NCBI GenBank assembly: GCA_028291615.1
Contig: JAQGHM010000127.1
Coordinates: 19,850 to 83,849 of the forward strand
DNA from: Phycisphaerales bacterium
Lineage (GTDB): Bacteria > Planctomycetota > Phycisphaerae > Tepidisphaerales > Tepidisphaeraceae
Length of the DNA stretch: 64,000 nt
Direction of reading: 5' to 3'
Positions 50,301 through 61,458 of the stretch are shown piece after piece. Each line of letters starts with the position of its first letter. Position 1 is the stretch's first letter. The notes under the pieces are model-generated. The model was not told where the DNA came from. It saw only the letters and a list, made by a program, of their open reading frames with translations, and made no database searches. A program made the position numbers and the translations under genes.

Positions 50301-53259
50301 ACCGGGCGCTGCGGCTGGCATCGCTCGACGTCTTCCATTCCAGCAAGTTGCGCTTGGACCAGAGCACGCGGATGCCCGTCCGCGCGATCGCGTCGACGCT
50401 GACAAACGCGTCGTAGGGAAGAAACACCAGCGTGAAGAGGAACTGGGCCAGATGTTTGCCGAGCGCATCCCTGATGATTCGGAGGTGGGAGAGGAGGGGC
50501 GCGTCGGACGGTTTATGCGCCAGACCATCTAGAAGCGAAAGGATGGACCCCGCTCCGACCGTGACCAGTACCAGCGCGGTCGCCGCCCCTGCCATCGCGG
50601 GCATCAATAGCCACGCGCCCAGCAGAAGCAGCAGCATTGCAACCGGCACCAGGCTTCGGCGGAGGTTGTCGAAGATCTTCCACCACGAGAGGCGCGACAC
50701 TGGGTTTGGCACCGATCCCCCCGCCAGCGAATGAACGCGTGGCAGCAACCACGCCGCGATCTGCCAATCTCCCCGAATCCAGCGGTGCCGGCGGCTTACG
50801 TCGGCGGGATATCGCGATGGATACTCCTCGTAGAGTTCGACGTCGCTCAGCAGCGCTGAGCGCGCATAAGCGCTCTCGAGCAGGTCGTGACTAAGGATCG
50901 TGTTCTCTGGCAGCCCACCGCAAGCCAGCTCGAACGTATCGACATCGTAAATGCCCTTGCCGATGAACGATCCTTCGCCAAAGACATCCTGGTAGACATC
51001 CGACACCACGCGCGTATACGGATCGACGCCGGCATCGCCTGCGAACAGCCGGACGAACCACGATCGCTGCGCGCTGGGCAAACTCACGCCGACGCGGGGT
51101 TGGAGGATGCTGTATCCCTCGACGACCCGGCAGCGTTTCTTGTCGAACACCGGCCGGTTGAGCGTGTGGGCCATCGCCCCGGCCATCTGTCGCGCCGAGT
51201 CGCGCGGCAATTGCGTGTCGGTGTCCAGCGTGATGACGTACCGCACGCCCGGCAGCACCGCCACGTTCCCCACCACGTGCGAGAAGCGATCGCTCGGGCC
51301 GCGCAACATCGCGTTGAATTCAGCAAGTTTGCCGCGCTTCCGCTCGTATCCCATCCATACCCCTTCCTGCGCGTTCCACCGGCGTGGACGGTGGAAGAGG
51401 AAGAAGATGTCGGAGCGATCCGCCTCGTATTTCCGGTTGAGCTCTTCGATGCCCTCCGCCGCCAGCCGCATCAGTTCCTCATCCCCCGGCAGAACCTCGA
51501 CGCCCGCATCCTCCAGGTCCGTCAGCAGGCCGAAGTGAAGGTTGTCATCCCGGTTGGCCAGGTAGCGCACCTCCAGCCCCTCCAGTAGATCCTCCACCGC
51601 GCGAGCGTCGGAGAGCATCGTCGGCACGACGACCATCGTCCGATGCTTTGCCGGAATCCCCTCGCGAAAATCCATCTTCGGCAGCGGCCGCGGCGGCACG
51701 ATGGCAGTCGCGCACCAATTGACGACGGCAATCCCCAACTGGGCGGCGCACATGACGACCGGAATCGTGAGCAGCCAGAGCGCGAGAATTCCCCCGCCGT
51801 GTCGCGATGCCAGATTGAGAAAGGCGGCCGTTACGCCCGAGGTTATCGCGAGGATCGGCAGGACGTATAGAAAGAGCGGGAACTGCCGGCCGATGCTCCG
51901 CGCCATCATCCGCGCTGACCGACGCATGGCCGTCGCCTTTTCCAGCGCTGGCCGCCCCCGATCGATCAGGTAATACCCGACGTGGGCCGCGCGGTCGTCC
52001 ACGCTGCCGACATCGTCATGCCGGGCGCGCGTTCGCGCCTCGGCGAGGACGATTGCCTTGCGCGCCACCTCGTCCTCGGACAGGCGGCTGCGACGCGCGA
52101 TCTGCTCGACGCTGTGGCGGTATCGATCACGGGTGGCGAAATCCATGCCCGCGTAGACGCCCGCGGGATCGCTGCAGAGCGTCTGCTCGACGACGCTGTG
52201 CCGCTCGACGAACTCGCGCCAATCGGTCGAGCTGAGGAACCGCAGGCTGGTGATGCTATTGCCGATCGAGACCTGATCCGCGGCTTGGGCGTGCCCCTCG
52301 GCGCGCACCAGTTGTTCGATCGTCAGACCCTGTTCCGACAGGCGCTGTTCCAGCCATGTGCTGGCGAAGGCGAAGTACGGGCTTTGCCCCTGCAAGTGCC
52401 GCGTCAGCTCCGCCAGGAACGCCCCCGACAACGGCGGATCCGCCCGCGCCATGTCGGCCATGACCAGGATCAGGTCGGTCGGGCTCTGCTCAACCACGCT
52501 GACCATCCGCCCTGCCCACTCGTCGGCGAGATCGCGATCGCGGCGCGTTGCCCCGACCCGCACGGCGACGCGGCGCAGGTTCTCGATCAGCGCCAGCCGG
52601 AGGACGATCGGCACCGCCCAGAGTTCGCCCAGTTTCAGGGGCTTGATCGCCTGATACGAAGCGATGAACGCGTCGAGGCTGACCGCGTCCAGCCGCCCAT
52701 CAACGTGCGAGATCAACTCGATCGCGATGGCGTACGCCCGCGGATAGTTCGCTGTTGGGCCATTCGCCAGCCGCGGCAATTCCCGGCCGTAGGCCTTGGG
52801 CAGGTGCCGCCGCGCGGTGCGGATCTGTTCTTCGATCAGGTAAAAATTATCGAGCAGCCATTCCGCCGCCGGCGAAACCCGCCGGCCCGCCGCGACCGCC
52901 GCGGTGACGAGGTCGTAGGTCTGCACCAGCACCCGCTCGTTGTCATCGAGCCGGGGAAGGAGCTTGTCCGGCGCAGCCACCGTCGATAGCTGGTGCGATT
53001 CGGCGACCGTCTTCGCATGCCGCTCCAGTTGGTCGACGCTATACAACTCCGAGCGAAGGGGCTGCTCTTCGAAGCGCGGACTTTGGAGGTCGGTCGCGTC
53101 GTCGGGTCGCAGCCTCCCTTTTACGAGGCGTCTCAGTTTGCTAGTCAGCGCGGGAGCATTCAACCGGTATCTCGCTTTCTGTCGCACCAGAATTACGGAC
53201 AGCCCGAGGCGCGTTTGAACGCGACCGGAGGCCTTTTGGGTAACCGCTGATTGTCTCAA
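44347..53259 (-). CDS. ndvB: Giant cyclic beta-1,2-glucan synthase-like protein (NdvB/ChvB type)
   Basis: A 2970-residue multidomain membrane enzyme that by family initiates, elongates and cyclises beta-1,2-glucan. An N-terminal region (1-450) is followed by membrane segments (about 465-515) and a family 84 glycosyltransferase domain with [12 protein letters not shown] (about 678) and HRWIRGDWQ (about 823). More membrane segments follow (about 855-900 and 1000-1040), then a glucoamylase-like region, two sugar-phosphorylase-type beta-sandwich domains and a C-terminal GH94 catalytic barrel with [10 protein letters not shown] near 2637. It is slightly longer than Brucella Cgs (2867). The frame opens at TTG 53259 without a ribosome binding site, so the exact start may be 20-50 codons further in. 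Activity on other glucans is possible. Confidence 0.82.
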   Translation of the reverse strand: MRQSAVTQKASGRVQTRLGLSVILVRQKARYRLNAPALTSKLRRLVKGRLRPDDATDLQSPRFEEQPLRSELYSVDQLERHAKTVAESHQLSTVAAPDKLLPRLDDNERVLVQTYDLVTAAVAAGRRVSPAAEWLLDNFYLIEEQIRTARRHLPKAYGRELPRLANGPTANYPRAYAIAIELISHVDGRLDAVSLDAFIASYQAIKPLKLGELWAVPIVLRLALIENLRRVAVRVGATRRDRDLADEWAGRMVSVVEQSPTDLILVMADMARADPPLSGAFLAELTRHLQGQSPYFAFASTWLEQRLSEQGLTIEQLVRAEGHAQAADQVSIGNSITSLRFLSSTDWREFVERHSVVEQTLCSDPAGVYAGMDFATRDRYRHSVEQIARRSRLSEDEVARKAIVLAEARTRARHDDVGSVDDRAAHVGYYLIDRGRPALEKATAMRRSARMMARSIGRQFPLFLYVLPILAITSGVTAAFLNLASRHGGGILALWLLTIPVVMCAAQLGIAVVNWCATAIVPPRPLPKMDFREGIPAKHRTMVVVPTMLSDARAVEDLLEGLEVRYLANRDDNLHFGLLTDLEDAGVEVLPGDEELMRLAAEGIEELNRKYEADRSDIFFLFHRPRRWNAQEGVWMGYERKRGKLAEFNAMLRGPSDRFSHVVGNVAVLPGVRYVITLDTDTQLPRDSARQMAGAMAHTLNRPVFDKKRCRVVEGYSILQPRVGVSLPSAQRSWFVRLFAGDAGVDPYTRVVSDVYQDVFGEGSFIGKGIYDVDTFELACGGLPENTILSHDLLESAYARSALLSDVELYEEYPSRYPADVSRRHRWIRGDWQIAAWLLPRVHSLAGGSVPNPVSRLSWWKIFDNLRRSLVPVAMLLLLLGAWLLMPAMAGAATALVLVTVGAGSILSLLDGLAHKPSDAPLLSHLRIIRDALGKHLAQFLFTLVFLPYDAFVSVDAIARTGIRVLWSKRNLLEWKTSSDASRSARSDLVGFFRSLWFAPMVALAVGTLLVLFNHRTLPIAGPLLYLWLVSPIVGWWLSRPLTSAPARLTDDQRVFLEKLSRRTWRYFETFVTQEDNWLPPDNFQEHPMPVVAPRTSPTNIGMALLADLAAYDFGYCPVACLVDRIEKTFGTLAKMERYRGHFYNWYDTRSLKPLPPAYVSMVDSGNLAGHLLVLRRGLIELVETSVLPPRLFGGLRDTVRVLLDAARGEHPPGGATPRPRVSTDILRKIERIEADLEFPPMTLRASLSLLSRLADATAAIKAGTSGDPEVSWWASALARACADHHADLTHTAAWAAIPPFPETPHDGNPQLHEIRDLLTRLDVGPTLADVAGLQGTALPLLDAAVAGADVALANALAELRSAIVLSSTRASARIKAIGQLAQQCHDLADMDFSFLYDKSRDLFSIGYNVADHRLDNSFYDLLASEARLGSFVAIAQGQLGQQHWFALGRLLTATGAAPALLSWSGSMFEFLMPLLVMPTYENTLLDQTYRAVVKRQIGYGKQRGVPWGISESGYNTTDQHLTYQYRAFGVPGLGLKRGLADDLVIAPYATAMALMVAPEAACRNLEQLDAEGQQGAYGFYEAIDYTPSRLLPGTTSVTVRQFMAHHEGMSLLSLAYVLLDKPMQRRFDSDPMLRAADLLLQERVPKASTPVFPHAAEAGTRHSASAEEEGTMRVFTDPGGAAPEVHLLSNGRYHVVVTSAGGGYSRWRDLAVTRWREDATRDAFGSFCYLRDVESGALWSTAWQPTLKPARGYEAIFTQARAEFRRRDDGIETHTEISVSPEDDIELRRVTLTNRSETTRTIEVTSYCEVVLAPRAQDLAHPAFSNLFVQTELVRERQAILCTRRPRSAEEHPPWMTHQMTVRGTTVGSVSFETDRMAFIGRGRSTAAPAAMDAVAPLTDSEGSVLDPVLSIRQVVLLRAGETMRIDLVTGVAETREGVTAMMDKYHDPRLADRVFELAWTHGNVLLRQLNASDGDAQAYGRLAGSIVYASALRRAKAAILARNRRGQSGLWGYGISGDLPIVLVRMRDIARIELIRQVVQAHAYWRMKGLAVDLVIWNEDDSVYRQTSQDAIMNVVAASPEAALLDKPGGIFVRRGEQMSEEDRALLQTVARVVLLDEAGTLMEQVERRGRAELSIPSFKPVRRRPEPPVATEVPQRDLTFFNGLGGFSADGREYITILGPGQTTPAPWVNVIANAQFGTVISEGGGAYTWSENSHEFRVTPWYNDPVSDVSGEAFYLRDEESGRFWSPSPLPARGHMPYVARHGFGYSIFEYEEDGIATELCVYVATDAPVKFAKLRVTNRSGRARQFSVTAYYEWVLGELRDKSLMHVVTELDSATGALFARNAYNTEFAARVAFIDSSETARTVTADRTEFLGRNGSAASPAALRRVRLSGRLGAGLDPCAAIQVPIALADGQTKEVSFILGVGADEEQARQLVNRFRGLPSAQRALEGVWHYWSHALGAAYFETPDPAVNFLANGWLVYQTLACRMWARTGYYQSGGAFGFRDQLQDAMALVHAEPGLLREHLLRAAAHQFREGDVQHWWHPPIGRGVRTHFSDDYLWLAFATCRYVLTTGDTGVLDEKVPFLSGRPLRPEEEAYYDLPRVSDDITALYDHCVRAIDNGLRFGVHGLPLMGCGDWNDGMNLVGQHGKGESIWLAFFLFEVLTQFADLARRRGDVPIADRYTVEAGRLRGHIEANAWDGEWYRRAYFDDGTPLGSATNEECQIDALPQSWSVLSGAGTSERSQIAMASVDRRLVRREARQIRLFDPPFDKSALNPGYIKGYVPGVRENGGQYTHAAIWTVMAFAAMGDAERAWELFNLINPVRHGSTAADVAVYKVEPYVVAADVYGVSPHVGRGGWTWYTGSAGWMYRLITESLLGLHLEADKLRFNPRIPADWPEYKIHYRYRETVYHITVKNGGTGKTVRRVTVDGVEQPDTQVTLIDNRIDHAVEVELSGNPPADELNPLR

Positions 53260-53334
53260 TTAAGCGGTGGGCCTGCGGAGGGAACAACTCGGCCCAGGTG
53301 ATAATTTCGCATCCTAGGCTGCACCCGGGCAAAG

Positions 53335-55482
53335 TCAACGCAACGCGCCGGCGTGCGTGGCAGCGGGAAGTTGGGGAGGGGTTGTCGGCGTCATGTTGGC
53401 AGGCGTGACGCGAACGGCAACGGCTTTTAGCGCCGGTTGTTTGCTGATCGGGTCGCGGAGGTTGCTGGCGGCTTCGTTGGGGCTGGCGCCCTGGGCCCAG
53501 AGATCGTTCCAGTGGATCGGCATGAAGCAGACGCCGGGGGTGATCGAGTCGTCGAGCTTGAGGAAGGTGGTGGCCTCGCCGAAGCGGCTGGCGACGGCGA
53601 CGTGCTGGCGGTCGTGGAGGCCTAGCTCACCGGCGTCTTGCGGGTGCATTTGCAAATACGGCGCGGGGTCGAGCTTATTCAGCAGTGGTACGTTGCCGGT
53701 CTTGGTGCGGGTGTGCCACTGGTTCAATAGCCGGCCGGTGGTGAGGATGAGGGGGAAGGCGCGGGTGGGGCGGTCGTCTAATTCGACGTGCTCGCGGGCG
53801 AGGAGCCGCGCCTTGCCGGTGGGGGTGGGGAAGCGGCCGTCCTCGTAGCGGCGTGATTGGCTTTGGCCCATCGCGGGGTAGGGCCATTGCTGCGGGCCGC
53901 GCTCGCGGAGGAGCTTGTGGTGCAGGGCGCTTTGATCATTCGGGCGGCCGGCGGTGGAGCGGGCGAACTCGTCGAAGATGGCGGCGGCATTCGCGAAGCT
54001 CATCCCCCTGCCGTATCCCATCTCCTGGGCGATCTGCTGTACCCACCACCAGTCGGGGCGGGCGTCGCCGGGCGGGGCGACGACGGGTTCCATCAGCGTG
54101 ACGCGGCGCTCGGAGTTGCAGAAGGTGCCGCTCTGTTCGAGGTTGATGGCGGCGGGGAGGAGCACGTGGGCGAAGCGATTGGTCTCCGTTGGGTTGTAAG
54201 CATCCTGCACGATCACGAGCTCGGCGGCTTCGAGGCCGGCGCGGACGGACTTGAGATTCGGAAGGCTGGCCGCGGGATTGGTGCCGATGATCCAGATGGC
54301 CTTGATCTCGCCGGCTGCAGCCGCATCGAAGAGACGCACGGCATCGTAGCCCGGATGGGGCTGGAGGTGATTGGGCGGGAGGTTCCAGAAGGTTTCCATT
54401 TGGGCGCGGTGCTGGGGGTCGGCGATGAAGCGCTGGCCGGGGAGCTGGTGGGACATGTAACCGGCGTCGCGGCCGCCCATGGCGTTGGGCTGACCGGTAA
54501 GCGAGAACGGGCCGGCGCCGGGCTTGCCGATCTGGCCGGTGGCGAGGTGGAGGTTGATGATGGCGCTGGAGGTGAAGGTGCCGAGGACCGATTGGTTCAC
54601 GCCCATGGTCCAGAAAGTCATGAAGCGTTTGGCGCCGGCGAGGACCTGGGCGGCGGCGAGGAGGTCGGCCTCTTCGATGCCGCAGATCAGGGCGACGCGC
54701 GGGGGGGAATAATCGGGGAGGATGCGCTCGAGCTGGGACCAGCCGTCGGTGTGATTCGCAATATATGTTGCGTCGAGCTTGTCCCACTTGCGCAGGAGGT
54801 GGAGCAGGCCGTTGAGGAGGGCGAGATCGGTGCCGGGACGGACGGCGAGATGGACGTGGGCGGCCTGTGCGGTCGCGGTCTTGCGCGGATCGGCGACCAC
54901 GCACTTGGCGCCGCGATCGAGGCGCTCTTTCACGCGGGCGAACGTGACGGGGTGGCACTCGGCGGCGTTGGAGCCGATGAAGAAGAAGGCGTCGGCGTGA
55001 TTGATGTCGTCATAACATACGGGGGGGCCGTCGGAACCGAGGGAGAGGTTCATCCCGGCGGCGGCGCTGGACATGCAGAGACGCGAGTTGGAGTCGCAGT
55101 GGTTGGTGCGGAGGCAGGCCTTGGCGAACTTGCCGGCGAGGTACTGGGCCTCGGTGGTCATCTGGCCGGAGAGGTAGAAGGCGACAGATTCGGGGCCGTG
55201 GGTCTGGATGACCTGATTGAGGCGCTGGGCGGCGTGGCGGATGGCGATGGAGGGGGAGACGGGAGTGAATTCCGTTTCGCGCTCACGGACGAAAGCTGAT
55301 CTGAGTCGCGTCGCGACATCAACGGTTTGCGCTACGCTCGCGCCTTTGGGGCAGAGCTTGCCGAAGTTGGCGGGGTGTTTGGGGTCGCCGCGGACTTTGG
55401 AGATGCGCGCGCCGTCGCTGGTGGCGAGGAGGCCGCAGCCTACACCGCAGTAGGGACAGAGGGTTTTAATTTCTCGGGACAA
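53335..55482 (-). CDS. narB: Assimilatory nitrate reductase, molybdopterin subunit (NarB type)
   Basis: Reduces nitrate to nitrite in the cytoplasm. At 715 residues it matches cyanobacterial ferredoxin-linked NarB and lacks the C-terminal [2Fe-2S] domain of proteobacterial NasA. The [4Fe-4S] ligands are C9, C12 and C16 (CPYCGVGC) and C44 in LCPKG; SNSRLCMSSA holds the molybdenum-binding cysteine. The C-terminal molybdopterin dinucleotide-binding domain includes LTTGRLLNQWHTRTKTG. The start is TTG 55482, 16 bases after the Fe-S/FAD reductase; no good ribosome binding site is seen. It is the last gene of the nitrate operon. Confidence 0.9.
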   Translation of the reverse strand: MSREIKTLCPYCGVGCGLLATSDGARISKVRGDPKHPANFGKLCPKGASVAQTVDVATRLRSAFVRERETEFTPVSPSIAIRHAAQRLNQVIQTHGPESVAFYLSGQMTTEAQYLAGKFAKACLRTNHCDSNSRLCMSSAAAGMNLSLGSDGPPVCYDDINHADAFFFIGSNAAECHPVTFARVKERLDRGAKCVVADPRKTATAQAAHVHLAVRPGTDLALLNGLLHLLRKWDKLDATYIANHTDGWSQLERILPDYSPPRVALICGIEEADLLAAAQVLAGAKRFMTFWTMGVNQSVLGTFTSSAIINLHLATGQIGKPGAGPFSLTGQPNAMGGRDAGYMSHQLPGQRFIADPQHRAQMETFWNLPPNHLQPHPGYDAVRLFDAAAAGEIKAIWIIGTNPAASLPNLKSVRAGLEAAELVIVQDAYNPTETNRFAHVLLPAAINLEQSGTFCNSERRVTLMEPVVAPPGDARPDWWWVQQIAQEMGYGRGMSFANAAAIFDEFARSTAGRPNDQSALHHKLLRERGPQQWPYPAMGQSQSRRYEDGRFPTPTGKARLLAREHVELDDRPTRAFPLILTTGRLLNQWHTRTKTGNVPLLNKLDPAPYLQMHPQDAGELGLHDRQHVAVASRFGEATTFLKLDDSITPGVCFMPIHWNDLWAQGASPNEAASNLRDPISKQPALKAVAVRVTPANMTPTTPPQLPAATHAGALR

Positions 55483-55498
55483 ATGGAGGGTTCACGGT

Positions 55499-57037
55499 TC
55501 AGTACACGTCGCGCTGGTAGCGATTAGTCTTGGTCAGTTTAGCAACGTAGGCGGTTGCTTCTTCGGCGCTCATCCCTCCCTGCTCGGCGACGATCTGCTT
55601 CAGCGCGTTGTCCACGTCGCTGGCCATGCGCTTGGCGTCACCGCAGACGTAGAAGTGCGCGCCTTGCTCGAGCCACTCGAAAAGTTCCTTACCTTGTTCG
55701 AGCATTCGGTGCTGGACGTAGACTTTTTTTTCCTGGTCGCGCGAGAAGGCGGTGGAGAGGTTGGTGAGGACGCCGCTGGACTGGAAGGATTGGATTTCGT
55801 CTTCGTAGAGGAAGTCGGCGGCCTGGCGCTGGTCGCCGAAGAAAAGCCAGTTTTTGCCCTTGTGTCCGGCGGCACCGCGTTCGGCGAGGAAGGCGCGGAA
55901 GGGGGCGATGCCCGTGCCGGGGCCGACCATGATCATCGGCGTGTCGCCGCTGGCGGGGAGGGCGAACTTGGCGCTGGCGTGGACGAAGACGCGCGCCTTC
56001 TGGCCGGGGCGCAGGCCTTGCGAGAGATAGGTGGAGGCGATCCCTTTGCAGGGCGTGCCGTGGATGCTGTTGTAGCGGACGACGCCGACGGTTAGGTGAA
56101 CCTGGTTGGGGTGGGCGAGGAGGGAGGAAGAGATGGAGTAGAGCCGCGGCTGAAGGGGCGAGAGCGCGGCGACGAACTTGGCGAGATCGGTGAGCTTGCG
56201 CGCGTGCTGACGGAGAAGGTCGATGACGGCGACGTTCTCGGCTTCGGGTTGGCCGAAGAGTTTGAAGAGGTCTTCGGTCGGTTGGGTGATGATGTAGTCG
56301 CGGAGGAGGGCTTCGCGGAGGCTGGTGTGTTGGCCGTCGGGGGCGGGGACGTCTTCAGCGCCGCTGGCGTGGAGGAGTTCGAGGATTTCCTGGACGAGGT
56401 CGGGGCAGTTTTCGGGCCAGACGCCCAGTGCGTCGCCGGGCTTGTAGGAGAGGGTGGAGCCCTTGAGATCGAGGACGACGTGGCGGGTGTCTTTGTCGCT
56501 GCCGGGTTTGTTGAGGGGATTGGAGGCGATGAGGCGGGCGGGGTAGGGGTTTTTGCGGGAGTGGGTGGACTGCGCGGGGGGGATCCGGGACGGCGCTGCG
56601 GTCGCTGCGCTCTCTTCGCTCTGTCCCGGCGTAGGTTTGATTCTCAGTTGAATCAGTTCTTTGAGCTTGCTTGCGGTTTCTTTTCCACCGGGGGTGCAGA
56701 GGGTGAGGTTCTTCTCTTCGCCCCGCGCGATGGCTTCGGAGTAGGTCTGGCAAACGTAACCACAAGCGCCACAGTCAAGCTGCGCCATCGCCGCCATCAT
56801 CTGGCGCTCGACGGGTTTGTCCTTGGCGAGTTCGAGACGCTTGGAGATTGGCAAAGCGGCGTCGTGCCAGGGGAAGGATTCTTCTTCCGTCATCGTCGGA
56901 GTCGCTACAGCGACCGTTTCCCCCCCCGATGGTGCGCTTCCAGTGGAGCTGACAAGCCCTGCAAAAAACCCGTTCAACCAGGCGCGCTGCGCAGGAGAGA
57001 AAGGGGCGGTTTCAGGCAGTGTGGGAACCATCATCAT
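55499..57037 (-). CDS. Fe-S/FAD NAD(P)H reductase, probable electron donor for NirA/NarB
   Basis: A 512-residue flavoprotein related to the FAD/NADPH half of sulfite reductase alpha (CysJ) without the flavodoxin domain. Residues about 80-120 hold a four-cysteine cluster motif, LDCGACGYVC plus LCTPGG (C89, C92, C96, C114), like the small [4Fe-4S] domains of RnfB type. The FAD-binding segment is RLYSISSS, the NADP-binding region starts at MIMVGPGTGIAPFRAFL and the end shows YVCGDAKRMASDV. It sits between nirA and narB with short gaps, so I infer that it feeds both. ATG 57037 follows GAGGAG at seven bases; an upstream TTG is too close. Confidence 0.82.
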   Translation of the reverse strand: MMMVPTLPETAPFSPAQRAWLNGFFAGLVSSTGSAPSGGETVAVATPTMTEEESFPWHDAALPISKRLELAKDKPVERQMMAAMAQLDCGACGYVCQTYSEAIARGEEKNLTLCTPGGKETASKLKELIQLRIKPTPGQSEESAATAAPSRIPPAQSTHSRKNPYPARLIASNPLNKPGSDKDTRHVVLDLKGSTLSYKPGDALGVWPENCPDLVQEILELLHASGAEDVPAPDGQHTSLREALLRDYIITQPTEDLFKLFGQPEAENVAVIDLLRQHARKLTDLAKFVAALSPLQPRLYSISSSLLAHPNQVHLTVGVVRYNSIHGTPCKGIASTYLSQGLRPGQKARVFVHASAKFALPASGDTPMIMVGPGTGIAPFRAFLAERGAAGHKGKNWLFFGDQRQAADFLYEDEIQSFQSSGVLTNLSTAFSRDQEKKVYVQHRMLEQGKELFEWLEQGAHFYVCGDAKRMASDVDNALKQIVAEQGGMSAEEATAYVAKLTKTNRYQRDVY

Positions 57038-57048
57038 CGTCAATCTCC

Positions 57049-58815
57049 TCAGGCGGCAACGACGTATTGTTCGAGCAGTTCCTTCAATCGATCGATTTCA
57101 ACGCGCACAACAAATTCGATAAAGCTCTCGCGATACGAAGTGCGATTCTCCAGGTAGGACTGCAGCAGACCTTCGACCACCTGCGGCGCCTCCGTGGCGG
57201 GAATGTCGCGATACAATTCGCGGGCGATGGCTTGGGTTTCGCCGTAACCGCCGCCTACGAACAGGTGATACCCATCGACCAATTCCTCGGTGGCGGGGAG
57301 CGAGACCTTGGTCGCGATCAGGCCGATGTCCCCGATATAATGCTGGGCGCAGGAGTGGTGGCAGCCGGTCAGGTGAATGTTGACCGGCGTATCTAGCCGC
57401 AGGCGCGATTCGAGGTAATCGGCGATCTCTGTCGCATTGCGCTTGGTGTCGGCGGCGGCGAACTTGCAGCCGGCGCTGCCGGTGCAGGCGATCAGGCCGG
57501 CGCGAACGTTGGTTGCGGAATAGTCGAGGCCGAGCGATTCGATCTCAAGCTTTACCTCGTCCAGCGCATCCGTGGGGATGTCGGAGATGAGCAGGTTTTG
57601 CCAGACCGTCAGGCGGATCGTCCCCGAGCCGTGGCGGTCAGCGATACGAGCGAGGCCGCGCATCTGGGCGGCGCTGATGCGGCCGACGGGCAGGACGACG
57701 CCCACATAGTGCAGGCCGCGCTGCTTCTGCGGATGGATGCCGACGTGACCGTGCTTCGCGACGGGCGACCGTTGCTCGCACTCATCAAGCGGGAAGCGCG
57801 TCATCTCGCGGCCGAGGTGCCGCTCGCATTCCTTGATGAACTTCTCGAAGCCCATTTGATCCAGGACGTACTTGAGGCGGGCCTTTTTGCGATCGGTGCG
57901 ATCGCCATGCTCGCTGAACGCCTGGACGATCGCGTGCGAGATGGACGTGCACTCGTCGGGTTTGCAGATGACGCCGGTGTCGCGAGCGAAGTCCTTATGG
58001 CCGGTAATGCCGCCGAGCGTGAGGCGGAAGTAGACGCGGGGTTCGAGCGACTTACCGGCGCCGACGCGGACGGCGGTGAAGCCGATGTCGTTGGTGTCTT
58101 CGAGTGCGGAGATCGCGCCGCCGCCGTCGAAGGCGATGTTGAACTTGCGGGGCAGGCCGTACATTTCGCGGTTATTGAGGATGTGGTGGTGCAGCTCGCG
58201 GGCGAGCGGGCGGGTGTCGATCAGTTCCTGCGGGTCGATGCCGGCGGTGGGGCTGGCCGTTACGTTGCGGATGTTGTCCGCGCCCGCGCCGCGGTTGATG
58301 ATGCCTAGTTCGCTGAGGCCCATGAGGAGCGGAACGGTCTGGCGGGGGCCGATCTCGCGGAGCTGGAGGTTGGCGCGGGTAGTGACATCGACGTAACCGC
58401 CGGCGCAGTCCTGGGCGAGATCGGCGAGCCCGCGCATCTGGTGCGAAGAGACGATGCCGCCTGGGAAGCGGAGGCGGGACATGAACGAGTCCTGCGCCGG
58501 GGCGACGTAGAAGAGGCCTTGAAATTTGAAGAGGAAGACGTCGGTGCCCTTGGGGAACTTTCCGTCACGGGCGTGGGCGACGACCTGGTCCCAGATATCC
58601 ACGCCATTCTTGGCGCGCTTGGCCATTTCTTCGGCGGCGAGTTTCTTGCCCGCGGCGACGAAACGGTCCTGCGCGGCGCGATGAATCGCCTCTGCACCGC
58701 CGCCGCTGCCATCGCCGTCGATCTGCGGCAAACTGATCTGCTTCTTCAACGAACTGCCGGCGACGAAACCTTCAAGGTACAGCCGTTGTTCTTCGGTAAA
58801 TGTTTCGTTGATCAT
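57049..58815 (-). CDS. nirA: Ferredoxin-type assimilatory nitrite reductase
   Basis: Sirohaem/[4Fe-4S] enzyme that reduces nitrite to ammonium with six electrons. At 588 residues it is somewhat longer than ferredoxin-nitrite reductases of plants and cyanobacteria (about 510-560). The ligand cysteines are C444 and C450 in ACTGSAGCK and C485 and C489 in [11 protein letters not shown], the typical C-x5-C and C-x3-C pair. It is one of two parasite-fold halves seen as [20 protein letters not shown] and [20 protein letters not shown]. It starts 13 bases after the ABC ATPase gene and its stop codon overlaps the next ribosome binding site. Confidence 0.93.
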   Translation of the reverse strand: MINETFTEEQRLYLEGFVAGSSLKKQISLPQIDGDGSGGGAEAIHRAAQDRFVAAGKKLAAEEMAKRAKNGVDIWDQVVAHARDGKFPKGTDVFLFKFQGLFYVAPAQDSFMSRLRFPGGIVSSHQMRGLADLAQDCAGGYVDVTTRANLQLREIGPRQTVPLLMGLSELGIINRGAGADNIRNVTASPTAGIDPQELIDTRPLARELHHHILNNREMYGLPRKFNIAFDGGGAISALEDTNDIGFTAVRVGAGKSLEPRVYFRLTLGGITGHKDFARDTGVICKPDECTSISHAIVQAFSEHGDRTDRKKARLKYVLDQMGFEKFIKECERHLGREMTRFPLDECEQRSPVAKHGHVGIHPQKQRGLHYVGVVLPVGRISAAQMRGLARIADRHGSGTIRLTVWQNLLISDIPTDALDEVKLEIESLGLDYSATNVRAGLIACTGSAGCKFAAADTKRNATEIADYLESRLRLDTPVNIHLTGCHHSCAQHYIGDIGLIATKVSLPATEELVDGYHLFVGGGYGETQAIARELYRDIPATEAPQVVEGLLQSYLENRTSYRESFIEFVVRVEIDRLKELLEQYVVAA

Positions 58816-58828
58816 GGTTCGCTCACAC

Positions 58829-59680
58829 TTATGCGGGACTCAATACGGCGGCGGAAATCGCAAGTGGCTCCTCGGCGGCGACCGGCTTGGGCTTGCGATG
58901 ATCCTGGCCTTCGAGGAAACCGATCAGGTGCTCACGCAGGCGGTAATAGTCGGGATGTTCCAGGACGGCTTTGCGATCGCGCGGGCGGGCAAAGGGGACT
59001 TCGAGGATGTCGCCGACGTTTGCGCCCGGGCCACTGGTCATCATGGCGATGCGGTCGGAGAGAAAAAGCGCCTCGTCCACGTCATGCGTGACCATCAGCG
59101 CCGTGATCTTGCGCTCGCGCCACACTTCCAGAAGCACTTGCTGTAACTCCAGCCGCGTCAGCGAATCGAGCATGCCGAACGGCTCGTCGAGCAGCAGCAT
59201 CTTCGGGGACAACGCAAACGCCCGGGCGATGCCGACGCGCTGCCGCATGCCCTGCGAAAGTTCGGCGGGCATCTTGTGGACCGAATCGGCGAGGCCGACG
59301 AGCTCGAGGTAATGCTCGGCGATTTGCCGGCGCTGGGCGCGCGGGGCGGAGGGAAAGACCTGATCGACGCCGATCATAACGTTGTCAAATGCGCTCATCC
59401 ACGGAAGGAGACAGGGCGCCTGGAAGACGACGCCGCGATCGGGGCCCGCGCCGCGGACTTCCTTGTCGGCGAGGATGATCGAGCCAGCGGTCTTGGTGGT
59501 TAGGCCGGCGAGGATCGAGAGGACGGTGGATTTGCCGCAGCCGCTGTGACCGATCAGGCTGACGAATTCGCCGTCGCGGAGGAAGAGATCGAAATCCTTG
59601 ACGACGATCGCGGGGCCCTTCGGCGACGGGAAGGATTTCTGCAGCTTCCAGATCTCGCAGTATTTCTTTGGATTTCTCAT
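58829..59680 (-). CDS. nrtD: Nitrate ABC transporter ATP-binding protein NrtD
   Basis: A 283-residue ABC ATPase of the nitrate/taurine type. Walker [10 protein letters not shown] near residue 43, the signature [14 protein letters not shown], Walker [13 protein letters not shown] and the H-loop [13 protein letters not shown] are all present. The start overlaps the stop of the preceding ATPase gene by four bases (ATGA). In cyanobacteria NrtC and NrtD form a heterodimer under the NrtB permease. Confidence 0.9.
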   Translation of the reverse strand: MRNPKKYCEIWKLQKSFPSPKGPAIVVKDFDLFLRDGEFVSLIGHSGCGKSTVLSILAGLTTKTAGSIILADKEVRGAGPDRGVVFQAPCLLPWMSAFDNVMIGVDQVFPSAPRAQRRQIAEHYLELVGLADSVHKMPAELSQGMRQRVGIARAFALSPKMLLLDEPFGMLDSLTRLELQQVLLEVWRERKITALMVTHDVDEALFLSDRIAMMTSGPGANVGDILEVPFARPRDRKAVLEHPDYYRLREHLIGFLEGQDHRKPKPVAAEEPLAISAAVLSPA

Positions 59681-60582
59681 ACGGCGGCCTCGACGTTCTT
59701 GCGCCCGCCGCGGAAGAGGCTGAACTTGCGCGCGTCGAGATCGACGGGTTTGAGGTTGGGGACAGGGGGTTTCTGCGCTTTCATGCCCACTGAAGTGGGC
59801 AAGCCAGACCGTTTTCCTGGACCCAGGAGATACGTGATGATCTCGTTGCGGATTTCCTTGAAGCGCGGTTCGTGGTTGATGGCCTTGCGATCGCGCGGGC
59901 GGGCGAGATCGACCGTGACCGCGGGCCCGAGCGTCGCGCCGGGGCCGGCGCTCAGCGGGATGATGCGGTCGGCGAGCAGGATCCCTTCATCAACGTCGTT
60001 GGTGATGAGCACGACGGTCTTCTTGTCGCGCTCCCAGATGTTTTCGATCTCATCCTGAAGCGTGGCGCGCGTGAGGGCGTCGAGCGCGCCGAGCGGTTCG
60101 TCCATCAGCAGCACCTGGGGGTCCATCGCCAGGCCGCGGGCGACGGAAACGCGCTGCCGCATGCCGCCGGAGAGCTCGGATGGTTTCTTATTGCGGGCGG
60201 GCGAGAGGTTCACCATCGCCATGTATTGTTCGGTGTGAGCGAGGTGCTTGGGGCGCGGCCACTGCGGAAAGACCTGCTCAACCGCCAGCAGGATGTTTTC
60301 GAAGACGCTCAGCCACGGCAACAGCGAATAGTTTTGGAATACCAGCGCGCGATCCGGCCCAGGCTCGGTGATGACCGCGCCATTGAGTTTGACGGTCCCG
60401 TGATCGGGCTTGAGCAGGCCGGCGATCATCGAGATCAGCGTCGTCTTTCCCGCGCCGCTGTACCCGACGATCGCCACGAACTCCCCGCGCTCGACCGTCA
60501 AGTTGATGTCATGCAGCACATCGGTGCGGCTAATCTCCGATCCGTAGCCTTTCGAGACGTTTTGCAGTTCAAGAAACGGCAT
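59677..60582 (-). CDS. nrtC: Nitrate ABC transporter ATP-binding protein (NrtC ATPase type)
   Basis: A 301-residue ABC ATPase with Walker [10 protein letters not shown], signature [14 protein letters not shown], Walker [13 protein letters not shown] and a D-loop/H-loop ending [12 protein letters not shown]. Cyanobacterial NrtC carries a fused C-terminal NrtA-like regulatory domain of about 380 residues; this one does not. In its place is a 45-residue tail, part of which ([12 protein letters not shown]) is encoded by a palindrome at 59785-59800. GGAGG precedes ATG 60582. It overlaps the end of the permease gene by 14 bases. Confidence 0.88.
   Translation of the reverse strand: MPFLELQNVSKGYGSEISRTDVLHDINLTVERGEFVAIVGYSGAGKTTLISMIAGLLKPDHGTVKLNGAVITEPGPDRALVFQNYSLLPWLSVFENILLAVEQVFPQWPRPKHLAHTEQYMAMVNLSPARNKKPSELSGGMRQRVSVARGLAMDPQVLLMDEPLGALDALTRATLQDEIENIWERDKKTVVLITNDVDEGILLADRIIPLSAGPGATLGPAVTVDLARPRDRKAINHEPRFKEIRNEIITYLLGPGKRSGLPTSVGMKAQKPPVPNLKPVDLDARKFSLFRGGRKNVEAAV
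59785..59800. repeat. REP-like palindrome inside nrtC
   Basis: Perfect arms GCCCACT and AGTGGGC with a two-base centre. It falls in the C-terminal tail of the ATPase, after the conserved domain, and keeps the frame, so it looks like a short palindrome that inserted into the gene end. Confidence 0.6.
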
Positions 60583-61447
60583 GGGAAACCTCCAATTGTC
60601 GGCGGGCGAAAATGGCTGCGAGTCCGCGTTGAATCAGGGCGGGCAGATTGAGGATGTGATTGACGTTGGCCTCAACCACGCTCATCAGGCGATCGAGCAC
60701 GAACCCGACAACGCCGATCGTGATGATGCAGAGGATGATGTGCGGATAGATCAGTGAGCTGTATTCCTGCCAGAGGAACCCGCCCACGCCCGGCCGGCCT
60801 GACAACATCTCGATAGCGACAATCACGAGCCATGAAAGGCCGAGCGAAAGGCGATACCCGGTGAACATGTACGGCAGCGCCGCCGGAACCAGGATCTTGA
60901 ACAGCCGCTTGGTGGGCGAAAGCTTCAGCACCCTGGCGACGTTGAGATAATCCTGCGGAATTGCCCGCACGCCCACCGCGGTGTTGATTACCGTCGGCCA
61001 CATCGCGCACATCGCGATCGTGAAGAGGGCGGCCAACTCAGACGTGTTGTTCCTCGCCTGGCTGAAGAGCACCAGTCCAAGCGGATACCAAGCCAGCGGC
61101 GACACCGGCCGCAAGATCTGAAAGATCGGATCAAACATCTTCGTGAACAGCTTCGACGAACCGAGGATGAACCCCGTGGGCGTGCCGATCAGCAGCGCCA
61201 GCGCGTACCCCTTCAGCACCATCTTCAGCGACAACCAGGTGAACAGGCCGATCCCCTGATCGAGCTCGCCGCGATAGGTGAATGGCTCGAGCACGTAGAG
61301 CTTGCTCTCCTGCCAGATGCGCAGCGGCGAAGGCAGATCCGGCGCCGCCGATTGCGACAAGATCGCCCAGATGCCGATAACCGCGCCAATGCCCACGGCT
61401 GGGAAAACCAAGCCGTTCATCATCATTTTCTTCACGTCGTACTTCAT
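60569..61447 (-). CDS. nrtB: Nitrate ABC transporter permease NrtB
   Basis: A 292-residue inner-membrane permease with about six membrane segments, of the NrtB/SsuC type. The conserved cytoplasmic loop for ATPase docking is visible as [23 protein letters not shown] 61447 is preceded by CGGAGT at five bases; an upstream TTG at 61462, which would overlap the nrtA stop, has no such site. Confidence 0.9.
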   Translation of the reverse strand: MKYDVKKMMMNGLVFPAVGIGAVIGIWAILSQSAAPDLPSPLRIWQESKLYVLEPFTYRGELDQGIGLFTWLSLKMVLKGYALALLIGTPTGFILGSSKLFTKMFDPIFQILRPVSPLAWYPLGLVLFSQARNNTSELAALFTIAMCAMWPTVINTAVGVRAIPQDYLNVARVLKLSPTKRLFKILVPAALPYMFTGYRLSLGLSWLVIVAIEMLSGRPGVGGFLWQEYSSLIYPHIILCIITIGVVGFVLDRLMSVVEANVNHILNLPALIQRGLAAIFARRQLEVSHAVS

Positions 61448-61458
61448 GCTGACTCCGT

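Noticed and set aside
59677..60582. Bicarbonate transporter (CmpC-type) or taurine transporter assignment
   Set aside because: The operon context with nirA and narB, and the NrtA-type binding protein, make nitrate the most likely substrate.
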